A DNA stretch of 64,000 nucleotides from an uncultured Shewanella sp. Its GTDB lineage: Bacteria > Pseudomonadota > Gammaproteobacteria > Enterobacterales > Shewanellaceae. The position numbers were made by a program, and so were the translations under genes. Where the stretch lies: assembly GCF_947501665.1 (NCBI RefSeq), contig NZ_CANMWS010000028.1:1-64000 (forward strand), given 5' to 3'. Under the pieces are notes generated by a model that had not been told where the DNA came from, did not search any database, and saw only the letters and a program-made list of their open reading frames with translations. Of the stretch, positions 16,281-26,850 are shown piece by piece (positions within the stretch are counted from its first letter, which is position 1; each line of letters starts with the position of its first letter).

Positions 16281-18521
16281 TTATTCCATTAATGTCACAG
16301 GCGCCAATATTAAACACCCTAAGGGCGGCACTGTAATTAACGCACTCTGCGCCATATTCTGATAAGGCTCATCAAGGGGCATAATTTGCCCTGCATTACC
16401 TTTATTTGAACCGCCATAATATTCACTATCACTATTAAGTTGCTCTGTATAAATACAATGATGTGGTAAACCAATACGGTATTGCTCTTTCACATCAGGG
16501 AGCATATTCACCACAAAAATAAGATGTTTATTCGGCGTCAGCCCAAAACGAACAAAAACAAAAATACTGTCAATATGATTGTCGCAATCTAACCATTGAA
16601 AACAGGCACCTTGATGATCGTTTTCAAATAATACGCCTGTCGAAACATAGAGATGATTAAGATCTTTAACCCAAGTTTGTAACCCTTGATGTGAGAAATG
16701 TGTGAGCAAAGACCAGTCTAATCCTCTATCATGGCTCCACTCTCGGCGCTGACCAAACTCTCCTCCCATGAACAAGAGTTTTTTACCTGGATGCCCCCAC
16801 ATAAAGCCATAATAACTGCGCAATGTCGCAAACTTTTGCCAATCATCACCGGGGACTTTTTCCAATAAAGTCCCTTTACCATGCACCACTTCATCGTGGC
16901 TTAATGACAAAATAAAATGCTCGTTGAAGCAATATATCAAACTGAATGTCATCTCATTATGATGATAATGTCGATGAATGGGATCCCGACTAAGAAAGCT
17001 TAAGGTGTCATTCATCCAGCCCATATTCCATTTAAATCCAAAACCCAGCGCCTTATCATCTTGAAAAGTCGGCTGTGTCACTCCCGGCCAAGCCGTAGAC
17101 TCTTCAGCTATCATCATGACACCTGGAAAATCCTGGTAAACAACTTGATTAAGTAACCGTAGAAAAGCAATCGCTTCTAAATTTTCATTGCCTCCCCATT
17201 GATTGGGGTGCCATTGACCGGGCTTTCGACTGTAATCGAGATACAACATAGAAGAAACCGCATCAATCCTCAGTCCATCAAAATGAAATTCTCGTAACCA
17301 ATAACAGGCATTACTGAGTAAATAACTTTTCACTTCAGAGCGGTCATAATTATAAATGAGGGTATCCCAATCTGGATGCTCCCCTTTTTGAGGATCGGCA
17401 TGTTCAAATAAACACGTACCATCAAACTGAGCTAATCCATGGGGGTCTTTAGGAAAGTGAGCCGCAACCCAATCTAAAATCACCGCAATTCCCGCTAAAT
17501 GACAGGCATCGATAAAACGTTTTAACCCTAATGGATCCCCAAATCGATAAGTCGGTGCATACATCCCAATGGGCTGATATCCCCAAGAGGCATCAAAGGG
17601 GTATTCACTCATTGGCATCAACTGTAAATGGGTAAACCCCATCGTAGTGACATAAGGGATAAGTACTTTTATTAGCTCAGCATAATCGAGGTATTCCCCA
17701 TGAGGGCCTCGACGCCAAGAGGCCAAATGCACTTCGTAAATAGACATAGCAGAAACATGCCAACGGCATTTTGCTCGACGCGATAACCAAAGATCATCTT
17801 GCCATGGGTACTCTGTCGCCGTCGGAATAACGCCTGCATTACCCGGTGCGGATTCCATTTGCTTAGCAAAAGGATCGGACTTACGTAATACTTGGCCGTC
17901 TTGGGTCAAGATTTCAAATTTATAATGTTGGTATTCACTGATATTTGGAATAAACAGCTCCCAAATACCACTATTATCATGTTTACGCATTAAGTGGCGG
18001 CGTGGATCCCAGTGGTTAAAATCCCCCACCAGCGCCACTTTTTGGGCATTAGGCGCCCATACACAAAATAACACACCCGACATTCCAGAAACGGAGCGCC
18101 AATTGGCGCCTAAAAAACGGTGTGCTTGATATTGGCTCCCTTCAGAAAATAAATAGGCATCTGTGTCGGAAATTAAACTGTGAAATTGATAAGGATCGAC
18201 AATATCTTCTACGCTCAAAGGATACTTAACTCTCAATTTATATAACAATGGCTCAGAACAGCTCGCTAACAAACCTGAAAAAAGCCCCGCAGCATTCACT
18301 CTATCAAGCGTGGCAATAGCTTGCTTACCCGCCATTGCAATCACTTCCACACTGAGCGCTTCGGGTAAAAAAGCCGTCAAGGTTAAGCCTCTTTTCTTTT
18401 CTTGCTGAGCCTGTAAATCATGCAAGCCCAATGGCCACTTTTTATTGGCTTCTTGATAATACGCGAGCTGAAAATCATGATTGGCGTAAACAACATCTTG
18501 GATCACTTTTGTTGTTTGCAT
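16281..18521 (-). CDS. glgB: 1,4-alpha-glucan branching enzyme (GH13)
   Basis: 746 residues, close to the usual length of the two-N-domain type. Cuts alpha-1,4 chains and rejoins them as alpha-1,6 branches. N-terminal domains run to about 240 (VLFCVWAPNAQKVALVGDFN is the CBM48 mark). The catalytic barrel has YEVHLASWRRG, DWVAAHFPKD, DGLRIDAVSSMLYLDYSR (nucleophile Asp near residue 418), MMIAEESTAWPGVT (acid Glu) and LSHDEVVHGK. It follows malQ by 60 bases and precedes glgX by 77. Confidence 0.96.
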   Translation of the reverse strand: MQTTKVIQDVVYANHDFQLAYYQEANKKWPLGLHDLQAQQEKKRGLTLTAFLPEALSVEVIAMAGKQAIATLDRVNAAGLFSGLLASCSEPLLYKLRVKYPLSVEDIVDPYQFHSLISDTDAYLFSEGSQYQAHRFLGANWRSVSGMSGVLFCVWAPNAQKVALVGDFNHWDPRRHLMRKHDNSGIWELFIPNISEYQHYKFEILTQDGQVLRKSDPFAKQMESAPGNAGVIPTATEYPWQDDLWLSRRAKCRWHVSAMSIYEVHLASWRRGPHGEYLDYAELIKVLIPYVTTMGFTHLQLMPMSEYPFDASWGYQPIGMYAPTYRFGDPLGLKRFIDACHLAGIAVILDWVAAHFPKDPHGLAQFDGTCLFEHADPQKGEHPDWDTLIYNYDRSEVKSYLLSNACYWLREFHFDGLRIDAVSSMLYLDYSRKPGQWHPNQWGGNENLEAIAFLRLLNQVVYQDFPGVMMIAEESTAWPGVTQPTFQDDKALGFGFKWNMGWMNDTLSFLSRDPIHRHYHHNEMTFSLIYCFNEHFILSLSHDEVVHGKGTLLEKVPGDDWQKFATLRSYYGFMWGHPGKKLLFMGGEFGQRREWSHDRGLDWSLLTHFSHQGLQTWVKDLNHLYVSTGVLFENDHQGACFQWLDCDNHIDSIFVFVRFGLTPNKHLIFVVNMLPDVKEQYRIGLPHHCIYTEQLNSDSEYYGGSNKGNAGQIMPLDEPYQNMAQSALITVPPLGCLILAPVTLME

Positions 18522-18580
18522 TTGTTCTAATCCATATTGTTAAGGTGATTAAATATTAACAACTTAAACTTATTATTTTA

Positions 18581-20728
18581 TTATTCTTCATTCAGCCTTT
18601 GTCTGGCAATTGCATCTAATAATGCAAGAAAGTGAGAGTTGTTCGCTAATTCCGTTAATGTAGAGGTGAGTCTTCTTTGCCAATTTGGGTATTCCTGCCA
18701 AGTGCCTGGAATATTCACACTATGTGTATCAGCTAATAAATCACATAACTGCACACTAAAAAGCTGAGATGCACCTGAAGCAGATAAATTCACCCATGCC
18801 ATAAGCAGCTCTGAAAAAGCCAAGGTTTTCATCTCTACATCAGGACTTAGTAATTGTTTCCAAATAAGAATATCGAGTAACTGCTGTTTCTCCTCGGTGC
18901 GTCGATATAGTAATCCCGTGAGCACTTCTTCTGACTCAAGCAAAGATAATTTAAAGCGTAAATGTAAATCACTACTAGACCACCATGCCGCTAATGTTGG
19001 CACGTCATGATTAGCCAGCATCATTAAACTTTGCTTTTTATAATCTTTAGGAGCAAAAAATCCCTGCCAATCTTTACAAAAATAAAAGACCTCATTGGCA
19101 TAAAATCCCGCCTTTAACACAGCTTGGGTCAACTCATCGGGAATGAGGCCTAAATCTTCACCTATCACACAACATTGTGCTAACTGACTTTCTAAATTAA
19201 TAATTGCAATAAGCGTTTCCATGGGGTAGTAAACATAAGCCCCCTTTCCTCTCGATTGATTAATAGGTTGGCACCATAAACGTAAAAGTCCTACCACATG
19301 ATCAATTCTTAATCCGCCACAATGACGCATGTTCTGATGCACGAGTTGAATGAAGGGCTCAAAGGCCGATTGCTGTAATTTATTAGGATCAAAAGGCGTT
19401 AAATACCAATTTTGCCCTTGGGGAGCAAGATCATCTGGCGGAGCACCAATACTCACTTTTGTCGCATATTGAGGTAAATGAGCCCCCACTTCCGCACCTT
19501 TACTCTTTGCACCCACCGCTAAATCGCAGATCAACCCTATTGACATACCTAAGGTTTTGGCATGGGTCTGACAAGCTTGCAATTGTTCTTGAGCAACAAA
19601 TTGTAAATAACAAAAAAAAGTTACATCAACGGGCATACCATTATTCTTGTCAGCAAATAATACTTCTTCTCTTAAAACGAACTCTTGTAACGCTTGACCT
19701 TCATCACAAACAAAAGCTTGAAATGCCTGATACCTTAACGTGTTTCTCGCCTGTTCATACTCACAAAAAGCCTGATATAACAATACAAAACATTGATATT
19801 TAATGGTAAACACATTGGCATAATCAACCCAATCAGTCTCATTAATATTTTCTATTTTGGCTTGCCATGGGGACTGATTGATCTGTTTTTCCACATAAGA
19901 AAACTCTTTTACAGCATCAACACCGATATAAAGAGGATTAATTCGACGTCTGTCAGTGGGGCTATATGGACTGGCTTGTTCAGGCTCTTTTATATCTAAT
20001 GCATGTAATGGATTGAGTAAAATAAAATCCGCACCTTTTTCGGCAAGAATTGACATTAATTGATGTAAATCAATAAAATCGCCAATCCCCCACTGCCGCT
20101 GGCTACGTAAACTGTAAAGCTGAATATTCACGCCCCACGGTTTACGTTTATGTGGTGAATTATCATCATAAAAATGCCCTCGAAAAGCCTGTCTCGGGGC
20201 AATCATTAAGCGCCCAACAAATCGCTCAGCAGAGGCATTAAGTAATACAAGACTGACTTGGTGGTATCCCATCACTAACTTTGATGCTAATACCGTATTC
20301 GATAACTTGATTCGATACTGAATATATTGCTGCTCAGCATAATCATGTTTATCAACAAAGAGTAAATCTGCTTTCTTTAACACTAAGCTGAAAAGCTGAC
20401 CTTGAGGATCCACTATGCTGAGCTTAATGCTGCCCTGCTCCTTTGCCGATAACACAATATCCATTTGTAATTGATCAAGATAACAATACTGAAAACGCGG
20501 TAAAGGGAGCAACCAAGGCTGATGAACAAGCTCATCAATACGTGTTTGAATTTGACTCTCAGTTAAAGGGGTGTCAATGTCATCTGCATCAGCAACTTGG
20601 CTTGATTGTGAAATAAGGCTGCGTAATACTCCTTCCCTATCTTCATCAGAAATAACAATATTCTCACCTTTATAGTCCACATATTCATCGCCAATTCCAT
20701 GCAAATAAAGTAAATCACTTAATGCCAT
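18581..20728 (-). CDS. malQ: 4-alpha-glucanotransferase (amylomaltase, GH77)
   Basis: Predicted 715 residues, typical of the long proteobacterial form. Transfers alpha-1,4-glucan segments between maltodextrins, recycling the short chains left by phosphorylase and debranching enzyme. Catalytic blocks: GLRIDHVVGLLRLW (nucleophile Asp), CVIGEDLGLIPDEL (acid Glu) and LANHDVPTLAAWW (third Asp); also QLYSLRSQRQWGIGDF and the loop ASPYSPTDRRRINPLY. The ATG at 20728 is chosen (AGGTGG five bases before it) over a GTG at 20737. It leads the glycogen series and begins 36 bases after the multicopper oxidase stop, so read-through from that gene is possible. Confidence 0.94.
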   Translation of the reverse strand: MALSDLLYLHGIGDEYVDYKGENIVISDEDREGVLRSLISQSSQVADADDIDTPLTESQIQTRIDELVHQPWLLPLPRFQYCYLDQLQMDIVLSAKEQGSIKLSIVDPQGQLFSLVLKKADLLFVDKHDYAEQQYIQYRIKLSNTVLASKLVMGYHQVSLVLLNASAERFVGRLMIAPRQAFRGHFYDDNSPHKRKPWGVNIQLYSLRSQRQWGIGDFIDLHQLMSILAEKGADFILLNPLHALDIKEPEQASPYSPTDRRRINPLYIGVDAVKEFSYVEKQINQSPWQAKIENINETDWVDYANVFTIKYQCFVLLYQAFCEYEQARNTLRYQAFQAFVCDEGQALQEFVLREEVLFADKNNGMPVDVTFFCYLQFVAQEQLQACQTHAKTLGMSIGLICDLAVGAKSKGAEVGAHLPQYATKVSIGAPPDDLAPQGQNWYLTPFDPNKLQQSAFEPFIQLVHQNMRHCGGLRIDHVVGLLRLWCQPINQSRGKGAYVYYPMETLIAIINLESQLAQCCVIGEDLGLIPDELTQAVLKAGFYANEVFYFCKDWQGFFAPKDYKKQSLMMLANHDVPTLAAWWSSSDLHLRFKLSLLESEEVLTGLLYRRTEEKQQLLDILIWKQLLSPDVEMKTLAFSELLMAWVNLSASGASQLFSVQLCDLLADTHSVNIPGTWQEYPNWQRRLTSTLTELANNSHFLALLDAIARQRLNEE

Positions 20729-20764
20729 GAACACCACCTATTAATCGTAAACTCATAATCAAGC

Positions 20765-22615
20765 TTAGTGAATAATCCTATTCTCTCTACTCTTCTCTAC
20801 ATGCATGTGTCCTGTCTCTTCAATAATATCGACCTTTTGCATCATACCGATATCTTCATGGGTGATAATATGGCAATGCATTAAAATCTCTCCGGGATAC
20901 TCAGGATTAAAATATGTTTTGAACGTAATGGAACCTGGAGTGGCATCATTAATATTCCCCCCCTGGGCCACACCCGTTGCTGCTGGTACTAAAATAGTGT
21001 CATGCCATTGAGGCGTATCTAATTCCGTGCCATTCACCTCTGTCAATAAAAAGGCATTTGTATGGATATGAAAAGGATGATCAGAAAAAGTGTAATTATA
21101 AACGGTCCACTCTTCGATACTTCCCGCCGTCATTTCAAACATAGGTTCATTCATAGCAAACAAACCTTCAGTGGTATAATTGATCCGAGGCATAGCGGGA
21201 TCACCATCAGGATTCTCTTCACCTTGATCGTCCTCATTCCTCATCATTAATAATGTATTAAACTCTATCCCTCCCCAGTAATCAGTATCATATTCTTGAT
21301 AATACCAGCCACAGGAAGGCAAACGTTCTTCATCTGACTGCTGTCCGCCACATATTTCAAAACCCACATTTCGAACTTCTTTGGGCTCAGTATTAAGCAT
21401 CGTTGCTATGCTTGGTAATCCATCAGGTGCCGGTAATGCCCCACTGGGTAAAGACATATCCATTTCTTCCCCCGTCACGATCACGGTGGCTAAAGTGACT
21501 GGGTAGCTAGGATTAGGAAAGTTAGCCCCTACTCTGGCCCTTCTTATTTCAGGGTCAATTCCTGTTGCAGACACAGACACTTCGACACTATTAGGGTCAA
21601 TAGCTTGTAGTAAATAAATACCGGGATCCCCTGCTTTTATCAACATATCAACACGATTTCCAGATCCCAGCACAAAAGGCTCTTCTAAGGCTAAGGTTTT
21701 CATTTCAGATAACGTCAACCCGTCATTAGACACAATATGTAATTGATGCGATTCAAGTGAGATCAACTTATTCAATCCCGCTGCCGCATTTAAAACTCGC
21801 CAACGTTGTACTTCTCCTGGGCGCATAAACAAAGTTTGATCGGTTAGCCCATTATTTGTCATAAACAGCAATCCATCTCGATAATCAGCCCACAAACCTG
21901 AATCTCCAGCAGAAAACTGCGTTGCCTCCTCATTATATAAAGGCACATCCCCACTTTGATCAGTACGAATGGATCCCAGTACCATAAAATGCTCTTTAGC
22001 CGCAGCCACCTCAGGGACACTCTCTAATCCATTTGAGCAACCTGTTACAATCAACAATCCATACATTCCACCAAAGAATGGCATACTAATACTTCCATGC
22101 TTATGGGGGTGATACCAAAAAGTGCCGCAAGCATGATCATCAGGTAATTTGATGACAACATCATGGGTACTGCCTGGATCCATATGCCGAAAAGGATTAT
22201 CCGATAAGCCTTCAGGTGACACATTTAATCCATGACTATGGTAATTAATCGTATAAGGATCATCAGGAAAAGCCCCGCCGCGCTGATTTTCTGGATTATC
22301 AGGTAAATCATTAATCATTTTAATTGAAAGTACGTCACCAGGATTAACAATCAGCGTTGGGCCCACTAAACTCGCCTCAAAATTGGGTGTACTGACCGTG
22401 ACTAACTCTCCGGTCTCAACATACTGAATCGTATTTTCAGTCACTGCTGCCGTTAAGGTGGTACTCAGTATTCCATCTGACGATCTGCGGACTTCTGGTT
22501 CAATAAATACTTTGTCATAATAGTCATCTTGGTTATTGTCACTGCAGGCACTTAACAAAAAAAAACCATACAAGGCATAGCTTAAGTGACCGAGTAAAGA
22601 TCCGTTTATTCTCAT
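20765..22615 (-). CDS. Multicopper oxidase lipoprotein
   Basis: Predicted 616 residues. A signal peptide ending LLSAC marks an exported lipoprotein with Cys as the first mature residue. Copper motifs are all present: HSHGLN (near 125), HPHKHGS, HPFHIHTN (near 517) and MHCHIITHEDIGMM, which supplies the type 1 Cys, His and Met. It oxidises a substrate and reduces O2 to water; candidates are Cu(I), Mn(II) or phenols, and I cannot choose between them. The ATG at 22615 follows GGGAG by five bases; an upstream in-frame start at 22657 lacks one. It lies between alkaline phosphatase and malQ genes with no obvious functional link. Confidence 0.9.
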   Translation of the reverse strand: MRINGSLLGHLSYALYGFFLLSACSDNNQDDYYDKVFIEPEVRRSSDGILSTTLTAAVTENTIQYVETGELVTVSTPNFEASLVGPTLIVNPGDVLSIKMINDLPDNPENQRGGAFPDDPYTINYHSHGLNVSPEGLSDNPFRHMDPGSTHDVVIKLPDDHACGTFWYHPHKHGSISMPFFGGMYGLLIVTGCSNGLESVPEVAAAKEHFMVLGSIRTDQSGDVPLYNEEATQFSAGDSGLWADYRDGLLFMTNNGLTDQTLFMRPGEVQRWRVLNAAAGLNKLISLESHQLHIVSNDGLTLSEMKTLALEEPFVLGSGNRVDMLIKAGDPGIYLLQAIDPNSVEVSVSATGIDPEIRRARVGANFPNPSYPVTLATVIVTGEEMDMSLPSGALPAPDGLPSIATMLNTEPKEVRNVGFEICGGQQSDEERLPSCGWYYQEYDTDYWGGIEFNTLLMMRNEDDQGEENPDGDPAMPRINYTTEGLFAMNEPMFEMTAGSIEEWTVYNYTFSDHPFHIHTNAFLLTEVNGTELDTPQWHDTILVPAATGVAQGGNINDATPGSITFKTYFNPEYPGEILMHCHIITHEDIGMMQKVDIIEETGHMHVEKSRENRIIH

Positions 22616-22716
22616 CGACTCTCCCAAAAAAATAATTACTGTTATTTTTATTTTCACAGATTGAAGTGTAGGTGAGTTTTTTATCGTCGGTGAAATGAAT
22701 TGTTGTTAGATGAATA

Positions 22717-22752
22717 AATAAAGCTCAATAGCAGTCTCTATTAAGCTTTATT
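22717..22752 (-). terminator. Probable terminator after the alkaline phosphatase genes
   Basis: Stem AATAAAGCT / AGCTTTATT around an 18-base loop that itself contains a short AATA/TATT pairing. It lies 24 bases past the stop of the upstream alkaline phosphatase on its own strand. The following T run is weak, so termination strength is uncertain. Confidence 0.6.
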
Positions 22753-22775
22753 ATTGATAGTACTAACGTGCTTTA

Positions 22776-24413
22776 TTATTGAGCGGCTTCGGCTTTATTT
22801 AATAAATCTCCAGCATGATTAATCACATGGAAAATATGATTTTGCTCAACAGTACCTTGAACAAAATGGGCGCCTGGGCCTTGAGCAAAAATAGCCACAT
22901 CTTCTCCTCCATGTGTCTCGCTATTAAGTGGAATGAGGGCTTCTTGATGATAACTTGGACTCTGAGTATCAATATAATTCAAATCGACTCTCCCTGCTGA
23001 TGCTGGATGATCGTAGCGTTCATCTCCTCCCACCTCAAGCGGCGCGTAGCCTAAACCATTAGCATATCCCAATGTGGTATAAGGTAGACCGTGACTGTCT
23101 GTTTCAAAGGTAAGTTCTGCTAATCCATTTGAATCAGTACTTTTCACTAACCCTAAAATAGGATTACCTCGAATAGGATAGCCTCCCATGGTCATCACAT
23201 GACTATGATCCGCTGTGACCATTAATAGAGTCTCTTTTGAAGCGGTTTTTTCCATCGCAACCCTGACTGCTTCTGACAAGGCAATTGTGTCATATAAAGC
23301 CCGCGCTGCATTGCCTGCATGGTGACCATGATCAATACGACCAGCTTCCACAATTAACACAAAACCTTTATCATTTTTTTGAAGAATATCAATCGATTTT
23401 GCCGTCATCTCTGCAAGCGATGGCTCCCCTGTAACGCCTTCTTTTGTACGGTCAAAATCATAATCCATATGAGATGAATTAAATAATCCCAATAAATGAT
23501 CTGTCTCTAAAGGATCAATATTAATAAAGCTATCTCTGTCTTGTACATAAGCTGACTTTCCATACTGATTTAACCATTGCTCAGTTAAGTCCACACCATC
23601 AAGACGTTTACCGTTTTCTCCTTCACTATCAACAACTGTATTTGGAATAAAAGCACGACGACCACCGCCCAGCATGACATTCATCCCTTTACCATCATTG
23701 AAATCAAATAACTGCTTAGCAATGTCGCTGCAGCCATTAGTCACGGCCTCTTCAGGTAAATCAGCATCACTTTCCCAGTTTCTCTCAGGGGCATGAGAAT
23801 AAGTAGCTGCAGGTGTTGCATGAGTGACTCGCGCTGTAGAAACAACGCCCGTGGACATCCCTGCCATCGCCGCAAGTTCTAATGCGGTAACCAGATCTTG
23901 TCCCTGAGTCGATGCACAATTGCCTCTCGTCACCCCTTCTGCAAGTGAAATCACACCTGCATCCGTTTTGACTCCCGTCATCATCGCCGCCATGGTTCCG
24001 GCTGAATCTGGCGTTTGAGCATCAGTATTAAACGTTTTAGACAATCCCACATAAGGAAAACTTTCAAAAGAAAGAATATTCTCCTCCCCAGTTTGCCCTT
24101 TAAGTTGACCATCTAAAATACGGGCGGCAGTGACAGTGGAAACCCCCATTCCATCACCAACAAATAAAATGATATTCTTCGCTGAGCCAGCCTCATGAAT
24201 CACAGTTAACTTTTCCGCATCGACCACATGTTGCTGACCATCAATATACCATTGATTCACTTCACTCCAGTTAGTCGTATCACTGTTTGACTCGGCTTCA
24301 ACCTGATCGGCCAATTCATTTTCTTCGACTATCACCAAGCCATCATCATCGTCACCACAAGCGCTTAAACCTAATAAAGCAGACAAGGTCAGTACCAGTA
24401 AATTCTTATTCAT
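22776..24413 (-). CDS. Alkaline phosphatase lipoprotein (PhoA family)
   Basis: 545 residues. The signal peptide ends LLGLSACGDDDDG, a lipobox with Cys20, so it is probably anchored facing the periplasm or surface. Hydrolyses phosphomonoesters to free phosphate. Metal and active-site blocks: ILFVGDGMGVSTVTAARI, PDSAGTMAAMMTG with the nucleophile Ser near 136, VEAGRIDHGHHAGNAARAL and VTADHSH. Acidic residues after the Cys are consistent with outer-membrane retention. It is a paralogue of the next gene upstream, 42 bases away, and likely forms an operon with it. I saw no clear Pho box. Confidence 0.93.
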   Translation of the reverse strand: MNKNLLVLTLSALLGLSACGDDDDGLVIVEENELADQVEAESNSDTTNWSEVNQWYIDGQQHVVDAEKLTVIHEAGSAKNIILFVGDGMGVSTVTAARILDGQLKGQTGEENILSFESFPYVGLSKTFNTDAQTPDSAGTMAAMMTGVKTDAGVISLAEGVTRGNCASTQGQDLVTALELAAMAGMSTGVVSTARVTHATPAATYSHAPERNWESDADLPEEAVTNGCSDIAKQLFDFNDGKGMNVMLGGGRRAFIPNTVVDSEGENGKRLDGVDLTEQWLNQYGKSAYVQDRDSFINIDPLETDHLLGLFNSSHMDYDFDRTKEGVTGEPSLAEMTAKSIDILQKNDKGFVLIVEAGRIDHGHHAGNAARALYDTIALSEAVRVAMEKTASKETLLMVTADHSHVMTMGGYPIRGNPILGLVKSTDSNGLAELTFETDSHGLPYTTLGYANGLGYAPLEVGGDERYDHPASAGRVDLNYIDTQSPSYHQEALIPLNSETHGGEDVAIFAQGPGAHFVQGTVEQNHIFHVINHAGDLLNKAEAAQ

Positions 24414-24455
24414 TTTTATGCTCCAAAAGTTAATACAAAATTGACTATGTCAATT

Positions 24456-25955
24456 TCAGTACTTGGTCCCACCAAGCTGCTGTGCTTGATTAATAATGTG
24501 AAAAACAACATTTTGCTCCATCGCACCTTGAACTAAATGTGCCCCAGCGCCAATAGCATGAATGCTGACATCTTCACCTGCATGGGTTTCACCGCCTTTT
24601 TGAATTAACGCTTGTTGCATAAAATCCATTTCTTGTGTATTTAATAAAGATAAGTCATCTCTTTCTCCCGAGCTCGCCCCCGGTCCATTGGCATAGCCTA
24701 ACGTTGTGTAAGGCTTACCATCTAAGGCAATCGCCATGTCACCACCCACGTGATGCACTAATCCTAAGATCGGATTACCTCTTTTTGGATATCCTGCGAT
24801 GGTTAACGTGTGACTATGATCCGCTGTCACAATAATTAACGTCTCTTCTGGATCCGTATTTTCAACCGCTGCTCTCACGGCATTAGAGAATTCAATGGTG
24901 TCATAAAGCGCACGTTGGGCATTGCCCGCATGATGGGCATGATCGATTCGCCCCCCTTCAACCATGAGGAAATATCCCTCTGTATTTTGACTCAATAGTT
25001 GAATGGATTTCGTCGTCATCTCTGTCAAAGAAGGTTCGCCAGCACTGTCTGTGAGACGATCCGCTTCAAATTCCATATGAGATGCATTAAATAGGCCTAA
25101 CAAATGGGTGGTATTCTCCACATCAATCGCATCAAAGTCGGCTTTATTCCAAACATAAGCTGCATTATCGAAGTTTTCGAGCCACTTCTGGGTTAAATCG
25201 AGCCCATCAGTACGCACACCTGCCTCTTCTTCACCATCGATTATCCCTTCTGGGATAAAGTTGCGTCGACCGCCACCTAAGGCGACAGTTAGCGCGTCGG
25301 CTTTGTCCCGCATAACAAGCTGATAGGCGATATCTTTACAACCATAAGTCACTGCCTCATCCGATAGATCTGAATCGGCCTCCCATTGACGTTGTGGGGT
25401 TTTTGCATATAATGCCGCTGGCGTGGCGTGGGTGAGTCGTGCAGTACTCACAACTCCCGTAGATAATCCTTTAGCATTAGCTAAATCAACCAATGTAATT
25501 AACTCATTTCCCTTTGATGACAGACAGTTAGATCGCAAACTGGCATCTGATACAGACAGTACCCCCGCTTTCGTTTTAACACCTGTCGCCATTGCTGTCA
25601 TTGTGCCAGCAGAATCAGGAACTTGTTGATTTGTATTGTACGTTTTGACTAAACCACTATAAGGGAAGCGCTCAAAGCTAAGGAAGTTTTCTTCACCACC
25701 TTGATTGCCTATTTGCTGCTGCCCTTCGAGAATTCTTGCAGCAGTAAGCGTTGAAATTCCCATCCCATCCCCAATGAATAAGATCACGTTTTTAGCTTTG
25801 CTATGAGTTTGTAATTGCGTTTGTTCTACAAGGTGAGCCGCGCTATCCTTAAACCATTGACTGTCACTTTGCACACTCGGTAATAATGCAGCATGTACAT
25901 TGGATGCCAGTAAACCACAGGAAATCAATAAAGCTATTTTTCTGATCTTAATCAC
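24456..25955 (-). CDS. Alkaline phosphatase, secreted (PhoA family)
   Basis: Predicted about 499 residues. The GTG at 25955 gives a classic signal peptide (IRKIALLISCGLLASNVHA, cleavage before ALLPS) and has GGTGGA four bases upstream; ATGs at 25967 and 26000 remain possible. Conserved blocks: ILFIGDGMGISTLTAARI, PDSAGTMTAMATG with the nucleophile Ser near 114, VEGGRIDHAHHAGNAQRAL and VTADHSH. It differs from its neighbour mainly in having no lipobox, so one enzyme should be soluble in the periplasm and the other membrane-tethered. Confidence 0.92.
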   Translation of the reverse strand: MIKIRKIALLISCGLLASNVHAALLPSVQSDSQWFKDSAAHLVEQTQLQTHSKAKNVILFIGDGMGISTLTAARILEGQQQIGNQGGEENFLSFERFPYSGLVKTYNTNQQVPDSAGTMTAMATGVKTKAGVLSVSDASLRSNCLSSKGNELITLVDLANAKGLSTGVVSTARLTHATPAALYAKTPQRQWEADSDLSDEAVTYGCKDIAYQLVMRDKADALTVALGGGRRNFIPEGIIDGEEEAGVRTDGLDLTQKWLENFDNAAYVWNKADFDAIDVENTTHLLGLFNASHMEFEADRLTDSAGEPSLTEMTTKSIQLLSQNTEGYFLMVEGGRIDHAHHAGNAQRALYDTIEFSNAVRAAVENTDPEETLIIVTADHSHTLTIAGYPKRGNPILGLVHHVGGDMAIALDGKPYTTLGYANGPGASSGERDDLSLLNTQEMDFMQQALIQKGGETHAGEDVSIHAIGAGAHLVQGAMEQNVVFHIINQAQQLGGTKY

Positions 25956-26229
25956 TATTTCCACCATTTCATCATTATAAGAATCAATAACTACATTCAC
26001 TAAATACCATTTAAAACCATTAAGGTTTACCTATTATTAACATATTGCTTCATTTTTATTACATAAGTCGTTTGGGGGATTTTTCTCAAAGTGAGCGCTA
26101 GAACCTGTTAATCTTGAGTCATTAAATGATGTCTGAAGTAAACAAAGGAGGAAGAAGAAACAAGAAAAGAATGACATGAAAAGAAGCTATACCCAAACTA
26201 AATAGCTTGGGTATCGCGTTTAAATACGA

Positions 26230-26592
26230 TTATATCTTACTCAGGCGCACATGATAATCCCGTATAACATGCTGCATAATCTCTTGCACTGAGGTATTTT
26301 TGGTTGCTCTATCAATATAAATTTTCACCGTCACTAAGGTATGAAAATCTTCTTTAAATCGATCGCTTTGCAATGAGAAATAGGCCTCCTCCTGCTCCGA
26401 TTGTCTCACTGTAAAGCCTTCATACTCAAACACTCGAGTACCGGAATGGTTATGCCACTTAGTAATACGATCGAGCGCAATTTCACAAGAGTGATTAATT
26501 TCAATATGGTTTAACCAACTGGTTGGATGGGCGGGGTCTTTCACGTGAGGACATCGAATGGTGTAGTTGTAAACATGAGTGATTGCTGTCAT
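26230..26592 (-). CDS. Hypothetical protein (120 aa)
   Basis: I do not recognise a family. The protein is soluble in character, with several His and aromatic residues (YNYTIRCPHVKDPAHP, KWHNHSGTRVFEYEGF), no signal peptide and no membrane segment. AGGT lies about eight bases before the ATG. It stands alone, with about 230 bases to the alkaline phosphatase start and about 260 to the next gene. The amino-acid mix and ribosome site make it a likely real gene. Confidence 0.6.
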   Translation of the reverse strand: MTAITHVYNYTIRCPHVKDPAHPTSWLNHIEINHSCEIALDRITKWHNHSGTRVFEYEGFTVRQSEQEEAYFSLQSDRFKEDFHTLVTVKIYIDRATKNTSVQEIMQHVIRDYHVRLSKI

Positions 26593-26850
26593 ACATTACC
26601 TATCTATTCGCTTGACTTCATTCATAATAGGCATGATTTTTTTTCTTGGTCAATCTTTTATTTTTCTGCTGTAATGGTTTGTGATTAACCTCATTATCTC
26701 TGCTTTTTTGTGATAAAAAATCACCTAAACGAGGGTTAAATTAATAAGTTAAGTTTAAATGAATGCGATTTATAGCTGACACTCGTTATCCCAAGTTCAG
26801 GTTAAGTAAGACAAATACACCATCGCCTTTGTCTCATTCATCTCAATCAG

